Source of the DNA: Bordetella parapertussis
GTDB taxonomy: Bacteria; Pseudomonadota; Gammaproteobacteria; Burkholderiales; Burkholderiaceae_A
NCBI GenBank assembly: GCA_945877235.1
Contig: CAMCRF010000001.1
Location: forward strand, 434,001-498,000
DNA: 64,000 nt
Direction: 5' to 3'
Part shown: positions 21,573-33,299 of the stretch, one piece after another
How the letters are laid out: every line of letters starts with the position of its first letter
Position numbering within the stretch: position 1 is the first letter of the stretch
Translations under genes and position numbers: made by a program
Notes under the pieces: model-generated
Databases searched by the model: none
What the model was told of the DNA's origin: nothing
The model's input: the letters and a program-made list of their open reading frames with translations, nothing else

Positions 21573-22439
21573 TCAGTGCGCCCGGGCGTCCTGAACCGTC
21601 CAGCCCGCCCACACGGGCAGCGTGCCGTCGGGCAGAGGCGGGGCACGGCCGACATCGCAGCGGCTCTCTTTGGGGCAATGAAAATCAGATCCGCGCGAGG
21701 CAGCAAGCCCCAACTCCACTGAGAGCCGCTGGTAGCGGCGGGTGTCGTCCTGAGAGTGGCTTCCGGTGGAGACCTCGATGGCGCCTCCCCCAAGCGCCAT
21801 ATATTCCTGCATCAGTGCCCAGTGAGCGGTCTCGCTCAGGCGGTAGCGTGCCGGATGGGCGAGAACCGGCACCCCCCCCGCAGAGAGAATCCAGCCCATG
21901 GCATCTTTGAGGCTCGCCCACTCGTGAGAGACGTAGCCAGGCTTGCCCGGTGTAAGAAAGCGATCAAAGACCTCCTGCACACCACGGCAAACGCCAGCCT
22001 CAACCAGCGCGCGCGCGAAGTGCGTGCGGCCAATAAGGTTCGGGTTACCTGCGAACCCCAGCGCTGCATCAAAAACCGAGGGCATGCCCGACTGAATCAG
22101 GGCATTGTCCATATCGCGGGCGCGCTGAAACCGGCTGGTTTGCATGGCCCGGAGTGCCCCCGAAAGCGCTTCATGCTCACGGTCGAAGCCCAGTCCAACC
22201 AGGTGAAGGGTCTCCCCACCCCAGGTGACAGAGATCTCGACTCCGTTGAGGAATGGCACCTTGAGGTCGCGAGCAGCCTCCTCGGCCTCGGCAAGGCCAT
22301 CGAGGGTATCGTGGTCGGTAATGGCCATGAGCGCGACCCCATGTTCGCGGCCACGAGAGACCAAAGCCGCAGGGCTCAAGACGCCATCAGAGGCGCTGGA
22401 GTGCATGTGCAGGTCTACATTAAGATCGTGGGGCAACAT
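21573..22439 (-). CDS. rnm: PHP-domain phosphoesterase (RNase AM / YciV type)
   Basis: The 288-residue product has the PHP metal motifs: DLHMHSSASDG, ITDHDTLDG, NGVEISV, LAHPARYRLS and GSDFH. The E. coli homologue YciV (RNase AM) hydrolyses 3',5'-nucleoside bisphosphate and trims 5' ends of rRNA. Its place directly before trpS is common in beta- and gamma-proteobacteria. Only 22 bases separate its start from the divergent gamma-carbonic anhydrase gene, so promoters must reach into coding sequence. The exact substrate is inferred from the family. Confidence 0.87.
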   Translation of the reverse strand: MLPHDLNVDLHMHSSASDGVLSPAALVSRGREHGVALMAITDHDTLDGLAEAEEAARDLKVPFLNGVEISVTWGGETLHLVGLGFDREHEALSGALRAMQTSRFQRARDMDNALIQSGMPSVFDAALGFAGNPNLIGRTHFARALVEAGVCRGVQEVFDRFLTPGKPGYVSHEWASLKDAMGWILSAGGVPVLAHPARYRLSETAHWALMQEYMALGGGAIEVSTGSHSQDDTRRYQRLSVELGLAASRGSDFHCPKESRCDVGRAPPLPDGTLPVWAGWTVQDARAH

Positions 22440-22461
22440 TCCTCTATTCTCTCACTCTCTC

Positions 22462-22983
22462 ATGCCCATCTACCAACTCCACGAACGAACGCCCGCCCTC
22501 GACACCAGCGCCTATGTCGCACCAGGCGCCCAGTTGATCGGCTCAGTGCGACTCCATGCCGAGGCGAGCGTCTGGTTCAACGCAGTCTTGCGAGCAGACA
22601 ACGATGAGATCGAGGTGGGCTCTGGCTCCAACATTCAAGATGGGGCTGTGTTGCATGTCGATCCTGGTTGCCCCATTCGCATTGGTGAGCGGGTCACCGT
22701 TGGGCATCAGGCCATGATCCACGGCTGCACGATTGGATCCGAGAGCCTGATCGGCATGCAGGCCATTCTTCTGAACCAGGTGGTCATTGGTTCGCACTGC
22801 CTTGTTGGCGCTGGCGCCCTGGTGACTGCTGGTACCGTCATTCCCGATGGCAGCTTGGTCTTGGGCAGCCCTGCCAAAGTGGTGCGAAGTTTGAAGCCCG
22901 AAGAGATTGAGGACCTCCTGCGCGCTGCGCAGAGCTACCGTGAGCGCGCAGCCCAGTATCGGGCTGGGTTGATCGAGCGCTAA
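22462..22983 (+). CDS. Gamma-carbonic anhydrase family protein
   Basis: The 173-residue product is a left-handed beta-helix of hexapeptide repeats (for example VWFNAVLRADNDEIEVGSGS). The His residues that bind metal in gamma-class carbonic anhydrases are visible in LHVDPG and VGHQAMIHGC. A C-terminal helix follows. The group (YrdA/PaaY-like) may hydrate CO2, but many members have no proven activity. The ATG at 22462 gives the standard start; upstream in-frame codons lie inside the divergent PHP gene. hslO follows after 3 bases, a frequent pairing in this lineage. Confidence 0.88.
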   Translation: MPIYQLHERTPALDTSAYVAPGAQLIGSVRLHAEASVWFNAVLRADNDEIEVGSGSNIQDGAVLHVDPGCPIRIGERVTVGHQAMIHGCTIGSESLIGMQAILLNQVVIGSHCLVGAGALVTAGTVIPDGSLVLGSPAKVVRSLKPEEIEDLLRAAQSYRERAAQYRAGLIER

Positions 22984-22986
22984 CCC

Positions 22987-23961
22987 ATGTCAAACATTGC
23001 ACCCACGGCAGATGGACTCTGGAGACTCTTGTTCGAAGACGCCCACGCCCGCGCCCACTTGGTGCGCCTAGACCGGAGTTTTCAAGAGATCGTGGCGCGC
23101 CATGGCAATCTTGACGCGCCCGTCATCCAGCTGCTTGGGGAAATGGCGGCATCTGCGGCCCTGCTCAGCGGCTCTTTGAAGTTTGAAGGCTCCGTTGCGC
23201 TGCAGATCCATGGCGACGGACCAGTCCGCTTGGCCATTGCGGAGTGCACTGCAGACCTCAACATTCGCGGCACCGCCACGTGCGATGCGTCCCAGGTCAT
23301 CCTGCCCTCCGCTGCACTCAAGTCCTTGGCAAACCGTAACGGTCTGGGTCGGCTCAGCTTGATCCTTGACCCCCAGAAGCCTGGACAGACGCCCTACCAG
23401 GGCATTGTCGCGCTGGAGACCGAACATCTTGCCGGTGCCGTCGAGGGCTATATGTCTCAGTCTGAACAGGTCAAGACTCGGCTCTGGCTCGCCTGCGACG
23501 GGCAGAGTGCGGCCGGGCTCATGATTCAACAAATGCCGCATGAGGGTGGTCACACCCGAGGCCCTGCGCTCCCCGAATCACTGGAGCGCGCTCAGCGAGA
23601 CGAGAGCTACAACAGGCTCTGTCTCCTGGCCGACACCCTGCAGTCGGAGGAGCTTCTGATGACTCCCGCCGAGCAGCTGCTGCATCAGCTCTTCTGGGAT
23701 GAAAACGCCCGACTGCTCGAGCAACAGCCCGTGCAGTTCAAATGCCCATGCAACCGCATGCGCGTTGGACGCATGCTGACCGGCCTTGGGCAGGCAGAGA
23801 TTGAAAGCATCCTCACGGAGCAGGGCCAGGTAGAGATTCACTGCAACTTCTGCAATGCAGGCTATCGGTTTGACCCGATCGACTGTGCGCGGCTTTTTAC
23901 CGAGAAGGATCTGGGGCTTGAGGCTTCGACGGGGCCGGGCCCGAGCCAGACGCACCATTAG
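22987..23961 (+). CDS. hslO: Redox-regulated molecular chaperone Hsp33
   Basis: Holdase chaperone activated by oxidation and heat. The 324-residue product has the N-terminal core domain and the C-terminal zinc switch with four Cys: KCPCNRMR (CxC) and HCNFCNAG (CxxC), about 30 residues apart as expected. Length is slightly above E. coli Hsp33 (292). The 3' end overlaps convergent ftsB by 65 bases, so the last 20 or so residues (Thr/Gly/Pro/Ser-rich) are probably non-essential. Confidence 0.95.
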   Translation: MSNIAPTADGLWRLLFEDAHARAHLVRLDRSFQEIVARHGNLDAPVIQLLGEMAASAALLSGSLKFEGSVALQIHGDGPVRLAIAECTADLNIRGTATCDASQVILPSAALKSLANRNGLGRLSLILDPQKPGQTPYQGIVALETEHLAGAVEGYMSQSEQVKTRLWLACDGQSAAGLMIQQMPHEGGHTRGPALPESLERAQRDESYNRLCLLADTLQSEELLMTPAEQLLHQLFWDENARLLEQQPVQFKCPCNRMRVGRMLTGLGQAEIESILTEQGQVEIHCNFCNAGYRFDPIDCARLFTEKDLGLEASTGPGPSQTHH

Positions 23962-24265
23962 TCTCGGTCGAAAACTGAAAGAATTTTTCGCCGGGACGCT
24001 TTAACCCCAGCTCGTAGCGTGCCCGCTCCTCTACCGCAGAGAGACCCGTTTGGAGGTCTCGGACCTCGGCCTCGAGCGCTTCAATTTGTTCGCGCTGTGC
24101 TTGCACGCGAGCCCGTCGTTCGTCGAGTTCCTGCTCGAGCCGCCAGACATGCAGCCAGCCGCCCTGACCGAACCAGAGCGGCCACTGCATGAGCAAGACA
24201 GCCACCAGCAATGTCTCGCTGAGCGTGGGCATTCGGAGGCGCGAGAGCCACTGCTTGAGCTTCAC
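23897..24265 (-). CDS. ftsB: Cell division protein FtsB (septum formation initiator)
   Basis: Bitopic inner-membrane component of the FtsQ-FtsB-FtsL divisome complex. The 122-residue product has a short cytoplasmic start, one transmembrane helix (about residues 15-33), a coiled coil (about 40-75) and the conserved VEERARYELGLKRPGEKFFQF motif. A Pro/Ser/Gly-rich tail overlaps hslO on the other strand. It follows eno by 31 bases, the classical eno-ftsB order. Confidence 0.94.
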   Translation of the reverse strand: MKLKQWLSRLRMPTLSETLLVAVLLMQWPLWFGQGGWLHVWRLEQELDERRARVQAQREQIEALEAEVRDLQTGLSAVEERARYELGLKRPGEKFFQFSTETNGASGSGPAPSKPQAPDPSR

Positions 24266-24296
24266 TGTGCGCCCCCGGGCCTAGAACACAGCGGCC

Positions 24297-27238
<2,942 letters not shown>

Positions 27239-27883
27239 TTAAACCCCGATCAGACGACAGCCCGTCTTGGCCTGAACCTCATGGGCATCGACGCCCGGGG
27301 CCAGCTCCTTGAGCTCGAGTCCATGGCGCGTGACCTCCATGACAGCCAAGTCGGTAATGATCATGTCGACCACACCCACCCCTGTGAGGGGAAGGTTGCA
27401 GGTCTTCAGAATTTTGATGTCCTCGGTGCCGTCCTTCTTCTTGGCCGTATGCTCCATGAGCACAATCACCTTATCAACGCCAGCGACCAGGTCCATAGCG
27501 CCGCCCATACCTTTAACCATCTTGCCGGGGATCATCCAGTTGGCGAGGTCGCCGTGTTCGGACACCTGCATGGCGCCCAGAATGGCAAGGTTGATATGCC
27601 CCCCACGAATCATGGCGAAGCTGTCTGCACTCGAAAAAATGGCAGAACCCGGCAGGGTGGTAACCGTCTGCTTCGATGCGTTGATGAGGTCGGCATCGAC
27701 CTCCTCCTCGAGCGGGTACGGGCCAATGCCCAGCAGGCCATTCTCAGACTGCAGCCAGACCTCTATGCCTTCGGGCACGTTGTTGGCTACGAGGGCAGGA
27801 ATTCCAATTCCGAGGTTTACATAGAAGCCATCGCGCAGCTCATGCGCAGCGCGTTTGGCCATTTCATCGCGGGTCCAGGGCAT
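27239..27883 (-). CDS. scoB: 3-oxoacid CoA-transferase subunit B
   Basis: Small subunit of a class I CoA-transferase (succinyl-CoA:acetoacetate type). It activates ketoacids such as acetoacetate for entry into central metabolism. In the 214-residue product the catalytic Glu lies in [13 protein letters not shown], and [20 protein letters not shown] and [10 protein letters not shown] are conserved. scoA lies upstream with a 20-base gap. PcaJ or AtoA would be alternatives by substrate; the long [11 protein letters not shown] tail region fits ScoB. Confidence 0.9.
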   Translation of the reverse strand: MPWTRDEMAKRAAHELRDGFYVNLGIGIPALVANNVPEGIEVWLQSENGLLGIGPYPLEEEVDADLINASKQTVTTLPGSAIFSSADSFAMIRGGHINLAILGAMQVSEHGDLANWMIPGKMVKGMGGAMDLVAGVDKVIVLMEHTAKKKDGTEDIKILKTCNLPLTGVGVVDMIITDLAVMEVTRHGLELKELAPGVDAHEVQAKTGCRLIGV

Positions 27884-27903
27884 ATCTCTCTCCAGAATGG
27901 GGG

Positions 27904-28602
27904 TTAGGCCGCGCGCGTGGTTCGCTGCTCGATGGCCTTCTCGGGGCTGGCATTGAGCACGATGCGCTTGACGTAGATGCTGGGGGTGTGGATCTCGGCG
28001 GGGTCGAGCGTGCCGTTCTCGACAATTTCCTCGACCTCCGCGATGGTCATGTAACTGGCCGTGGCCACGTTCGGGTTGAAATTGCGTGAAGTAAGGCGAT
28101 AGACCAGATTTCCCGCCTTGTCCGCCTTCCAGGCCTTCACAAGCGAGATGTCTGCAAAGAGGCTGCGCTCCATGACGTACTGCTCGCCATCAAACTCGCG
28201 CACTTCCTTGCCTTCTGCAACCACGGTTCCGACGCCCGTCTTGGTGAAGAACGCGGGGATGCCCGCCCCGCCCGCACGCAGCTTCTCGGCCAGCGTGCCC
28301 TGAGGGGTGAACTCCAGTTGCAGTTCGCCTGCGAGGAACTGCCGCTCGAACTCCTTGTTCTCGCCCACGTAGGAGGAAATCATTTTCTTGACCTGCCGGG
28401 TGGCGAGCAGCTGCCCTAGGCCCTTGCCGTCGACGCCGGCGTTGTTGCTGATGGCGGTGAGGTTTTGGGCACCAAGCTCGCGCACGGCTGCAATCAGGGC
28501 TTCCGGAATACCGCAGAGGCCAAACCCCCCCACCGCAAGCGTCATGTTGTCTTTCAGAACATCTTCAAGCGCGGCGCGGGCGCTGGGGTAGATCTTATTC
28601 AT
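27904..28602 (-). CDS. scoA: 3-oxoacid CoA-transferase subunit A
   Basis: Large partner of ScoB. The 232-residue product (ATG at 28602, with a GGAG Shine-Dalgarno 7 bases ahead) shows the CoA-binding signature [12 protein letters not shown] and the conserved [14 protein letters not shown] and ELTPQ-type [17 protein letters not shown] segments. The frame is open upstream across the divergent gene, but that extension has no homology. It starts 82 bases from the divergent ETF-QO gene, where a two-way promoter region is expected. Confidence 0.92.
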   Translation of the reverse strand: MNKIYPSARAALEDVLKDNMTLAVGGFGLCGIPEALIAAVRELGAQNLTAISNNAGVDGKGLGQLLATRQVKKMISSYVGENKEFERQFLAGELQLEFTPQGTLAEKLRAGGAGIPAFFTKTGVGTVVAEGKEVREFDGEQYVMERSLFADISLVKAWKADKAGNLVYRLTSRNFNPNVATASYMTIAEVEEIVENGTLDPAEIHTPSIYVKRIVLNASPEKAIEQRTTRAA

Positions 28603-28684
28603 ACCAACTCCAGGGAGGTCATTAAAAAGGTCAAGCCCGTAAAATGGCGGATTCTTATAGTTTACTGGCTCAGAAGGGTCGCTC

Positions 28685-30349
28685 ATGGAACGTGAAACCA
28701 TGGAGTTTGATGTTGTCATCGTCGGTGCTGGCCCTGCAGGGCTCTCTGCCGCCATCCGGCTCAAGCAGCTGGCGGCTGAAAAGGGCCGAGACGTAAACGT
28801 CTGTGTCCTGGAGAAGGCGGGTGAGGTCGGGGCGCACATCCTCTCCGGAGCGGTCATGGACCCTATTGCCATCACCGAACTCTTTCCCGACTGGAAGGCC
28901 CAAGGCGCGCCTTTGCACACCCCAGTCACGGAAGACCGCTTCCTGTTCCTGTCGCAAACAGGCCACTGGAAGACCCCCAACTGGATGCTGCCGGGCTGCT
29001 TTCAGAACCACGGCAACTACGTCATTAGCCTCTCCGATGTCACCAAATGGCTGGGCGAACAGGCTGAAGCCCTCGGCGTTGAAATCTACCCGGGATTTCC
29101 TGCGGCAGACCTCATCTATGGCGAAAACGACGAAGTGCTCGGCGTCGTCACAGGCGATATGGGTATTGGTAAAGATAGCCAGCCCACCGACCAACACCAG
29201 CCAGGTATGGCCCTCATGGCGCGCTACACCCTGCTCGCCGAGGGTGCGCGTGGCCACTTGGGGCGCGTGGTCATGGAGCGCTATCGGCTGCAACGGCGGT
29301 CAGACCCGCAGAGCTATGGCATTGGCATTAAAGAGCTCTGGGAGGTTGACCCTGCCCAATCCCAGCCCGGACTGGTGGTTCACACAGCCGGCTGGCCACT
29401 CTCCAACGACACCTATGGCGGGTCCTTCCTCTACCACCTGCAAGACAACCGGGTGGCCGTTGGATTTGTTCTGGGCCTGAACTACAAAAACCCCTGGCTC
29501 TCGCCATTTGAAGAGTTTCAGCGCTACAAGACCCACCCGGCCATTCGCAAAACCTTTGAAGGCGGCAGACGCATCGGCTATGGCGCACGCGCGCTCACGG
29601 CTGGCGGGCTCAACAGCCTGCCCGAACTCGCCTTCCCAGGGGGTGCGCTGCTGGGCTGCGATGCAGGCTTTCTGAATGCCTCTCGCATTAAGGGCAGCCA
29701 TGCGGCCATTAAAAGCGGCATGCTCGCGGCAGAAGCCTGCTTCGATGCGCTCGGACAGAGCGCGCCTCCCCAGGTGCTAGAGGGTTACACCAGTCGCTTC
29801 AAGTCGTCCTGGCTGCACAAAGAGCTGCACAAGGCGCGCAACTTCAAGCCCGCCATGTCCAAAGGCCTCTGGCTTGGAAGCCTTATTGTGGGCATTGACC
29901 AAAAGCTTTTTGGTGGCGAGGCCCCCTTCACACTGCACAGCCAGAAGCCCGACCACGCCTACCTCGAGCCTGCAAGCCAGCATGCACCCATTGCCTACCC
30001 CAAGCCCGATGGGGTGCTCACCTTCGATCGCCTGAGCTCCGTCTTTCTCTCGGGCACCAATCACGAAGAAAACCAGCCGGCCCACCTCACGCTCAAAGAC
30101 GCCTCCGTGCCCGTTGCGACCAATCTCACTCAGTTCGCCGGGCCCGAGTCGCGCTACTGCCCAGCCGGTGTGTATGAATACCTCGATGCGTCTGGCAATC
30201 CAGTGAATGCGCCAACCGAAGGGGCTGCGCTGCGCATCAATGCCCAGAACTGCGTGCACTGCAAGACCTGTGACATCAAGGATCCCACACAGAACATTGT
30301 CTGGGTCACGCCAGAGGGTGGTGGCGGTCCGGTCTACTCGGGGATGTAG
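28685..30349 (+). CDS. Electron-transfer flavoprotein-ubiquinone oxidoreductase
   Basis: Membrane-associated FAD/4Fe-4S enzyme that passes electrons from ETF (fatty and amino acid oxidation) to ubiquinone. In the 554-residue product the dinucleotide-binding motif VVIVGAGPAGLSAA lies near the N-terminus, with ALTAGGLNSLPELAFPGGAL in the middle. The C-terminal iron-sulfur domain has its ligand Cys in RYCPAGVYEY and NCVHCKTCDIKDP. An internal ATG at 28700 is an alternative start. It is divergent from scoAB, which fits a joint role in acyl or ketoacid breakdown. The SLAC1 gene follows after 3 bases. Confidence 0.95.
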   Translation: MERETMEFDVVIVGAGPAGLSAAIRLKQLAAEKGRDVNVCVLEKAGEVGAHILSGAVMDPIAITELFPDWKAQGAPLHTPVTEDRFLFLSQTGHWKTPNWMLPGCFQNHGNYVISLSDVTKWLGEQAEALGVEIYPGFPAADLIYGENDEVLGVVTGDMGIGKDSQPTDQHQPGMALMARYTLLAEGARGHLGRVVMERYRLQRRSDPQSYGIGIKELWEVDPAQSQPGLVVHTAGWPLSNDTYGGSFLYHLQDNRVAVGFVLGLNYKNPWLSPFEEFQRYKTHPAIRKTFEGGRRIGYGARALTAGGLNSLPELAFPGGALLGCDAGFLNASRIKGSHAAIKSGMLAAEACFDALGQSAPPQVLEGYTSRFKSSWLHKELHKARNFKPAMSKGLWLGSLIVGIDQKLFGGEAPFTLHSQKPDHAYLEPASQHAPIAYPKPDGVLTFDRLSSVFLSGTNHEENQPAHLTLKDASVPVATNLTQFAGPESRYCPAGVYEYLDASGNPVNAPTEGAALRINAQNCVHCKTCDIKDPTQNIVWVTPEGGGGPVYSGM

Positions 30350-30352
30350 GTC

Positions 30353-31330
30353 ATGAGCTTTCTCAGCCGCCCTCCTGTCTCCTCTTTTGCCATGGTCATG
30401 GGCCTCTGCGGCTTGGCATTGGTCTGGGCGCGCGTGGCCCAGCTCGGCTGGATACCCGATCTCGCGCCAGGTCTTGCGCGCGCTGCGGCACTCTTGGCTG
30501 CGTTCGTCTTTACCTTGCTGCTGCTGCTCTACCTGCGCAAATGGATTGCGCAGCCTAGCCTGGTGCGCGAGGAATGGGCGCACCCCGTGAAGTCCTCTTT
30601 CTTCGCAGCCATCTCAGTGTCTTTTGCGCTGCTGGGTACCGTGGCCTTGGGGGTATTCGCCCCGCTCGCGCTCGCCCTCTGGTCGATTGGCGCCTTGCTC
30701 CAGGTGGTGGTCATGATTCTCGTGCTCAACGCCTGGTTTCACCGAGAAAGCTTTCAGCCCGCTCATGCCAATCCCGCTTGGTTCATTCCGGCTGTGGCCA
30801 ATGTGGTCCTACCCCTGGCAGGTGTGCGGCTGGGCTTTGAAGAATTCTCCTGGTGGTTCTTTGGCGTGGGCCTGCTGTTCTGGATCGTGCTCATGAGTGT
30901 GGTCATGGACCGCCTGCTGTTTGTGCAGCCCCCACTGCCCGACCGTTTACTGCCAACCCTCTGCATTCTGTTGGCCCCCCCCACAGTGGGCTTTCTGTCT
31001 TGGGTTCAGCTCACCAAACAACACCCCGATGGTCAGGGCATGGATGGCGTGGGGCAGCTGCTGTTCGGACTCGGTGTGTTCTTCGCGCTGTTTCTGCTGA
31101 GCCAAGTGCGACGATTTATACGGCTGCCTTTTTTTATGTCCTGGTGGGCCTTCTCATTTCCCACGGCTGCCTTCACCACCTCCGTGTTGGTCTATGGTCA
31201 GTTCATGCCGGCGCCCTGGGTCACGCCACTCGGCGGGCTGATGGTGCTCATCACCACAGTGCTCATTCTTTTTCTATTGGTGAGAACCGCCCTGGCGATT
31301 GCGCGCCGAGAAACCCAATGGGTGGACTAG
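30353..31330 (+). CDS. SLAC1/TehA-family anion channel or C4-dicarboxylate transporter
   Basis: The 325-residue product is very hydrophobic, with about ten transmembrane helices. The motifs PVSSFAMVMGLCGLALVW at the start and AWFIPAVANVVLPLAG in the middle are typical of the TehA/SLAC1 fold. Family members move nitrate, chloride or small organic anions, or relate to tellurite resistance; the substrate here is unknown. It follows ETF-QO by 3 bases and ends 1 base before the convergent thioesterase gene. Confidence 0.85.
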   Translation: MSFLSRPPVSSFAMVMGLCGLALVWARVAQLGWIPDLAPGLARAAALLAAFVFTLLLLLYLRKWIAQPSLVREEWAHPVKSSFFAAISVSFALLGTVALGVFAPLALALWSIGALLQVVVMILVLNAWFHRESFQPAHANPAWFIPAVANVVLPLAGVRLGFEEFSWWFFGVGLLFWIVLMSVVMDRLLFVQPPLPDRLLPTLCILLAPPTVGFLSWVQLTKQHPDGQGMDGVGQLLFGLGVFFALFLLSQVRRFIRLPFFMSWWAFSFPTAAFTTSVLVYGQFMPAPWVTPLGGLMVLITTVLILFLLVRTALAIARRETQWVD

Positions 31331-31331
31331 C

Positions 31332-31778
31332 CTACTCAGGCTGCTGAAGGCCTGCCAAATCTGCCCTTAAAGCCTCTGGAATCGGCACGGGCCGCTGGGT
31401 GGCACGATCTACATAGACATGCACGAAGTGGCCCGCAGCGCAGATCTGCGGGTCGTCATTCTTAAACAGCCCCACCTCATACCGCACACTAGAGTTGCCC
31501 AGCCGGGCCACGCGCAGGCCTGCGTGCACGACATCCGGAAACGCAATCGAGGCAAAGTAGCTGCAGCTGGTTTCCACCACCAACCCCACCACCTCACTGG
31601 ACTGGAGATCGAGCAAGCCCCGCTCAATCAGCCGCTGGTTCACCACGGTGTCGAAGTAGCTGTAGTAGACGACGTTATTCACGTGGCCATAGACATCGTT
31701 GTCCATCCAGCGGGTGGGAATGACCTGGAAATGGGGGAAGTCAGAACGAAGCAGGGATTTGAGGGACTGAGTGCTCAT
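31332..31778 (-). CDS. Acyl-CoA thioesterase, hotdog fold (4HBT/YbgC-like)
   Basis: The 148-residue product is one hotdog domain. The active-site Asp segment TRWMDNDVYGHVNNVVYYS is typical of 4-hydroxybenzoyl-CoA thioesterase and YbgC-like enzymes, which hydrolyse short acyl-CoA. The ATG at 31778 gives the family's usual N-terminus; the open frame upstream runs into lexA and is not homologous. It is divergent from lexA with a 72-base gap that contains the SOS box, so LexA binding could affect it too. Confidence 0.87.
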   Translation of the reverse strand: MSTQSLKSLLRSDFPHFQVIPTRWMDNDVYGHVNNVVYYSYFDTVVNQRLIERGLLDLQSSEVVGLVVETSCSYFASIAFPDVVHAGLRVARLGNSSVRYEVGLFKNDDPQICAAGHFVHVYVDRATQRPVPIPEALRADLAGLQQPE

Positions 31779-31814
31779 GGTGCCTAGGGACTTGCAAATC
31801 GATGGGGCCCGGAG

Positions 31815-31834
31815 TACTGTATAAAAAACTAGTA
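31815..31834. promoter_or_regulatory. Candidate LexA-binding site (SOS box)
   Basis: The sequence TACTGTATAAAAAACTAGTA matches 15 of 20 positions of the E. coli-type LexA consensus TACTGTATATATATACAGTA. It has perfect TACT/AGTA outer arms and an AT core. It lies 16 bases before the lexA ATG and 36 bases before the divergent thioesterase ATG, where it would cover the lexA promoter and allow autorepression. Confidence 0.75.
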
Positions 31835-31850
31835 CCCAAGAGGCCGATTG

Positions 31851-32495
31851 ATGAAACTGCTCACGCCACGCCAACAAGAGATCCTCGAGTTTATCCAAAG
31901 CCACCTGCAAGCAACAGGCTTTCCCCCCACCCGGGCTGAAATCTGCAAGGCCCTGGGCTTTCGCTCGCCCAATGCCGCCGAAGAGCACCTCAAGGCCCTG
32001 GAGCGCAAGGGCGCCATTCAGCTCACGGCCGGGGCCTCGCGGGGCATTCGGCTGGTTGGCACCAAGGCAGCATCGGGCGGCCTTGGCAACAGCCTCCTGG
32101 CGGGTCTCGGTCTGCCCTTGGTGGGGCGCGTGGCAGCCGGCTCGCCCGTGCTCGCCACCGAACACATCGAGCAGCACTTCCAGGTCGACACCAGCCTCTT
32201 TAAGGCCAAGCCCGACTACCTGCTCAAAGTCCGCGGCCTGAGCATGCGCGATGCCGGCATTCTCGATGGCGACCTGCTCGCCGTAAAAGCCCTGCAGGGC
32301 CTACCCGAGGCCCGCAATGGTCAAATGGTGGTCGCCCGCCTTGAAGACGAGGTCACCGTCAAATGGTTCGAGCGCCAGGGCCATACCGTCTGGCTCAAGC
32401 CCGACAACCCCGACTACCAGCCCATCGAGGTCGATATCCGCCGCCAGTCCCTCACCATCGAAGGCCTGGGTGTGGGCATTATTCGGGGGTTTTAA
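31851..32495 (+). CDS. lexA: SOS repressor LexA
   Basis: Represses DNA-damage genes and cleaves itself when RecA filaments form. The 214-residue product has an N-terminal winged helix ([16 protein letters not shown], then [23 protein letters not shown]). The autocleavage site is Ala96-Gly97 in VAAGSP. The catalytic dyad is Ser131 ([14 protein letters not shown]) and Lys171 (DEVTVKWF). The stop codon directly abuts the imuA ATG, so lexA-imuA-imuB-dnaE2 is one self-regulated operon. Confidence 0.97.
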   Translation: MKLLTPRQQEILEFIQSHLQATGFPPTRAEICKALGFRSPNAAEEHLKALERKGAIQLTAGASRGIRLVGTKAASGGLGNSLLAGLGLPLVGRVAAGSPVLATEHIEQHFQVDTSLFKAKPDYLLKVRGLSMRDAGILDGDLLAVKALQGLPEARNGQMVVARLEDEVTVKWFERQGHTVWLKPDNPDYQPIEVDIRRQSLTIEGLGVGIIRGF

Positions 32496-33299
32496 ATGAG
32501 TACCGCCCCACGCCCCATTCAAGAACTGGTGCAGCTACACCCCGACCTCTGGCAAGCCTCAGGCCAGACAGACCGAGGCCAGGCCGCGGTACCCAGTGGC
32601 CACCCTGCCCTCGATGCCCAGCTCCCCGGTGGGGGCTGGCCCAGTGGCAGCCTCACCGAACTCCTGGTGCGCGCCGTGGGTGTGGGCGAGCTTCGGCTCT
32701 TGGCACCTGCCCTGCGTCGCCTTGCCCATGCGGGCAAACAAATCCTGCTGCTCGCGCCCCCTCAACTGCCCTATGGCCCTGCTCTTGCTGCCCTGGGCCT
32801 CGCCCCCGAGCAGTTTCTGGTGGTCCGTGCCAAGCAGGCCGCCGATCGGCTCTGGGCCCTCGAACAGAGCCTGAAGTCCGACAGCTTTGGTGCGCTGCTG
32901 GCCTGGCTCGACGAACCCACTCGGCCTGAACACATCCGCCGCTTTCAACTGGCTGCGCGTCATGCCAAGGGGCCTGTCTTTCTCTTTCGCCCCCTTGCAG
33001 TCCAAACCCAGGCCTCTGCAGCCCCTCTGCGGCTCGCCCTGCTGCCACGCCAGTACCCAGGGCTTGCGGTCCAGCTGCTCAAGCGACGTGGCCCTGTACA
33101 GGCCGACCCCATCCTGGTGAACCTGCCATTGCCCAGCCGCGCCCTGCGGCCCCTGCAAGAGCCCCAGCACCAGGCCCCCACACTCGCCCCCATGCGGCCC
33201 TCGCTCTCCACCGCACAAATTCAGGGTCTTGGTCATGCTCTGGATCGCCTGTCAGTTTCCAACCCCTATCGCACCTCTGAGCGTTCGACTCTCTCCTGA
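32496..33299 (+). CDS. imuA: Translesion synthesis accessory protein ImuA
   Basis: Part of the ImuA-ImuB-DnaE2 mutasome for SOS-induced mutagenesis. The 267-residue product is a RecA/SulA-like protein. HPALDAQLPGGGWPSGSLTELL matches the start of the ImuA core, followed by LLAPPQLPYGPALAALGL. A canonical Walker A is not obvious, as in many ImuA proteins. It begins right after the lexA stop with no gap and overlaps imuB by 65 bases. The C-terminal 50 residues look unstructured. Confidence 0.88.
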   Translation: MSTAPRPIQELVQLHPDLWQASGQTDRGQAAVPSGHPALDAQLPGGGWPSGSLTELLVRAVGVGELRLLAPALRRLAHAGKQILLLAPPQLPYGPALAALGLAPEQFLVVRAKQAADRLWALEQSLKSDSFGALLAWLDEPTRPEHIRRFQLAARHAKGPVFLFRPLAVQTQASAAPLRLALLPRQYPGLAVQLLKRRGPVQADPILVNLPLPSRALRPLQEPQHQAPTLAPMRPSLSTAQIQGLGHALDRLSVSNPYRTSERSTLS

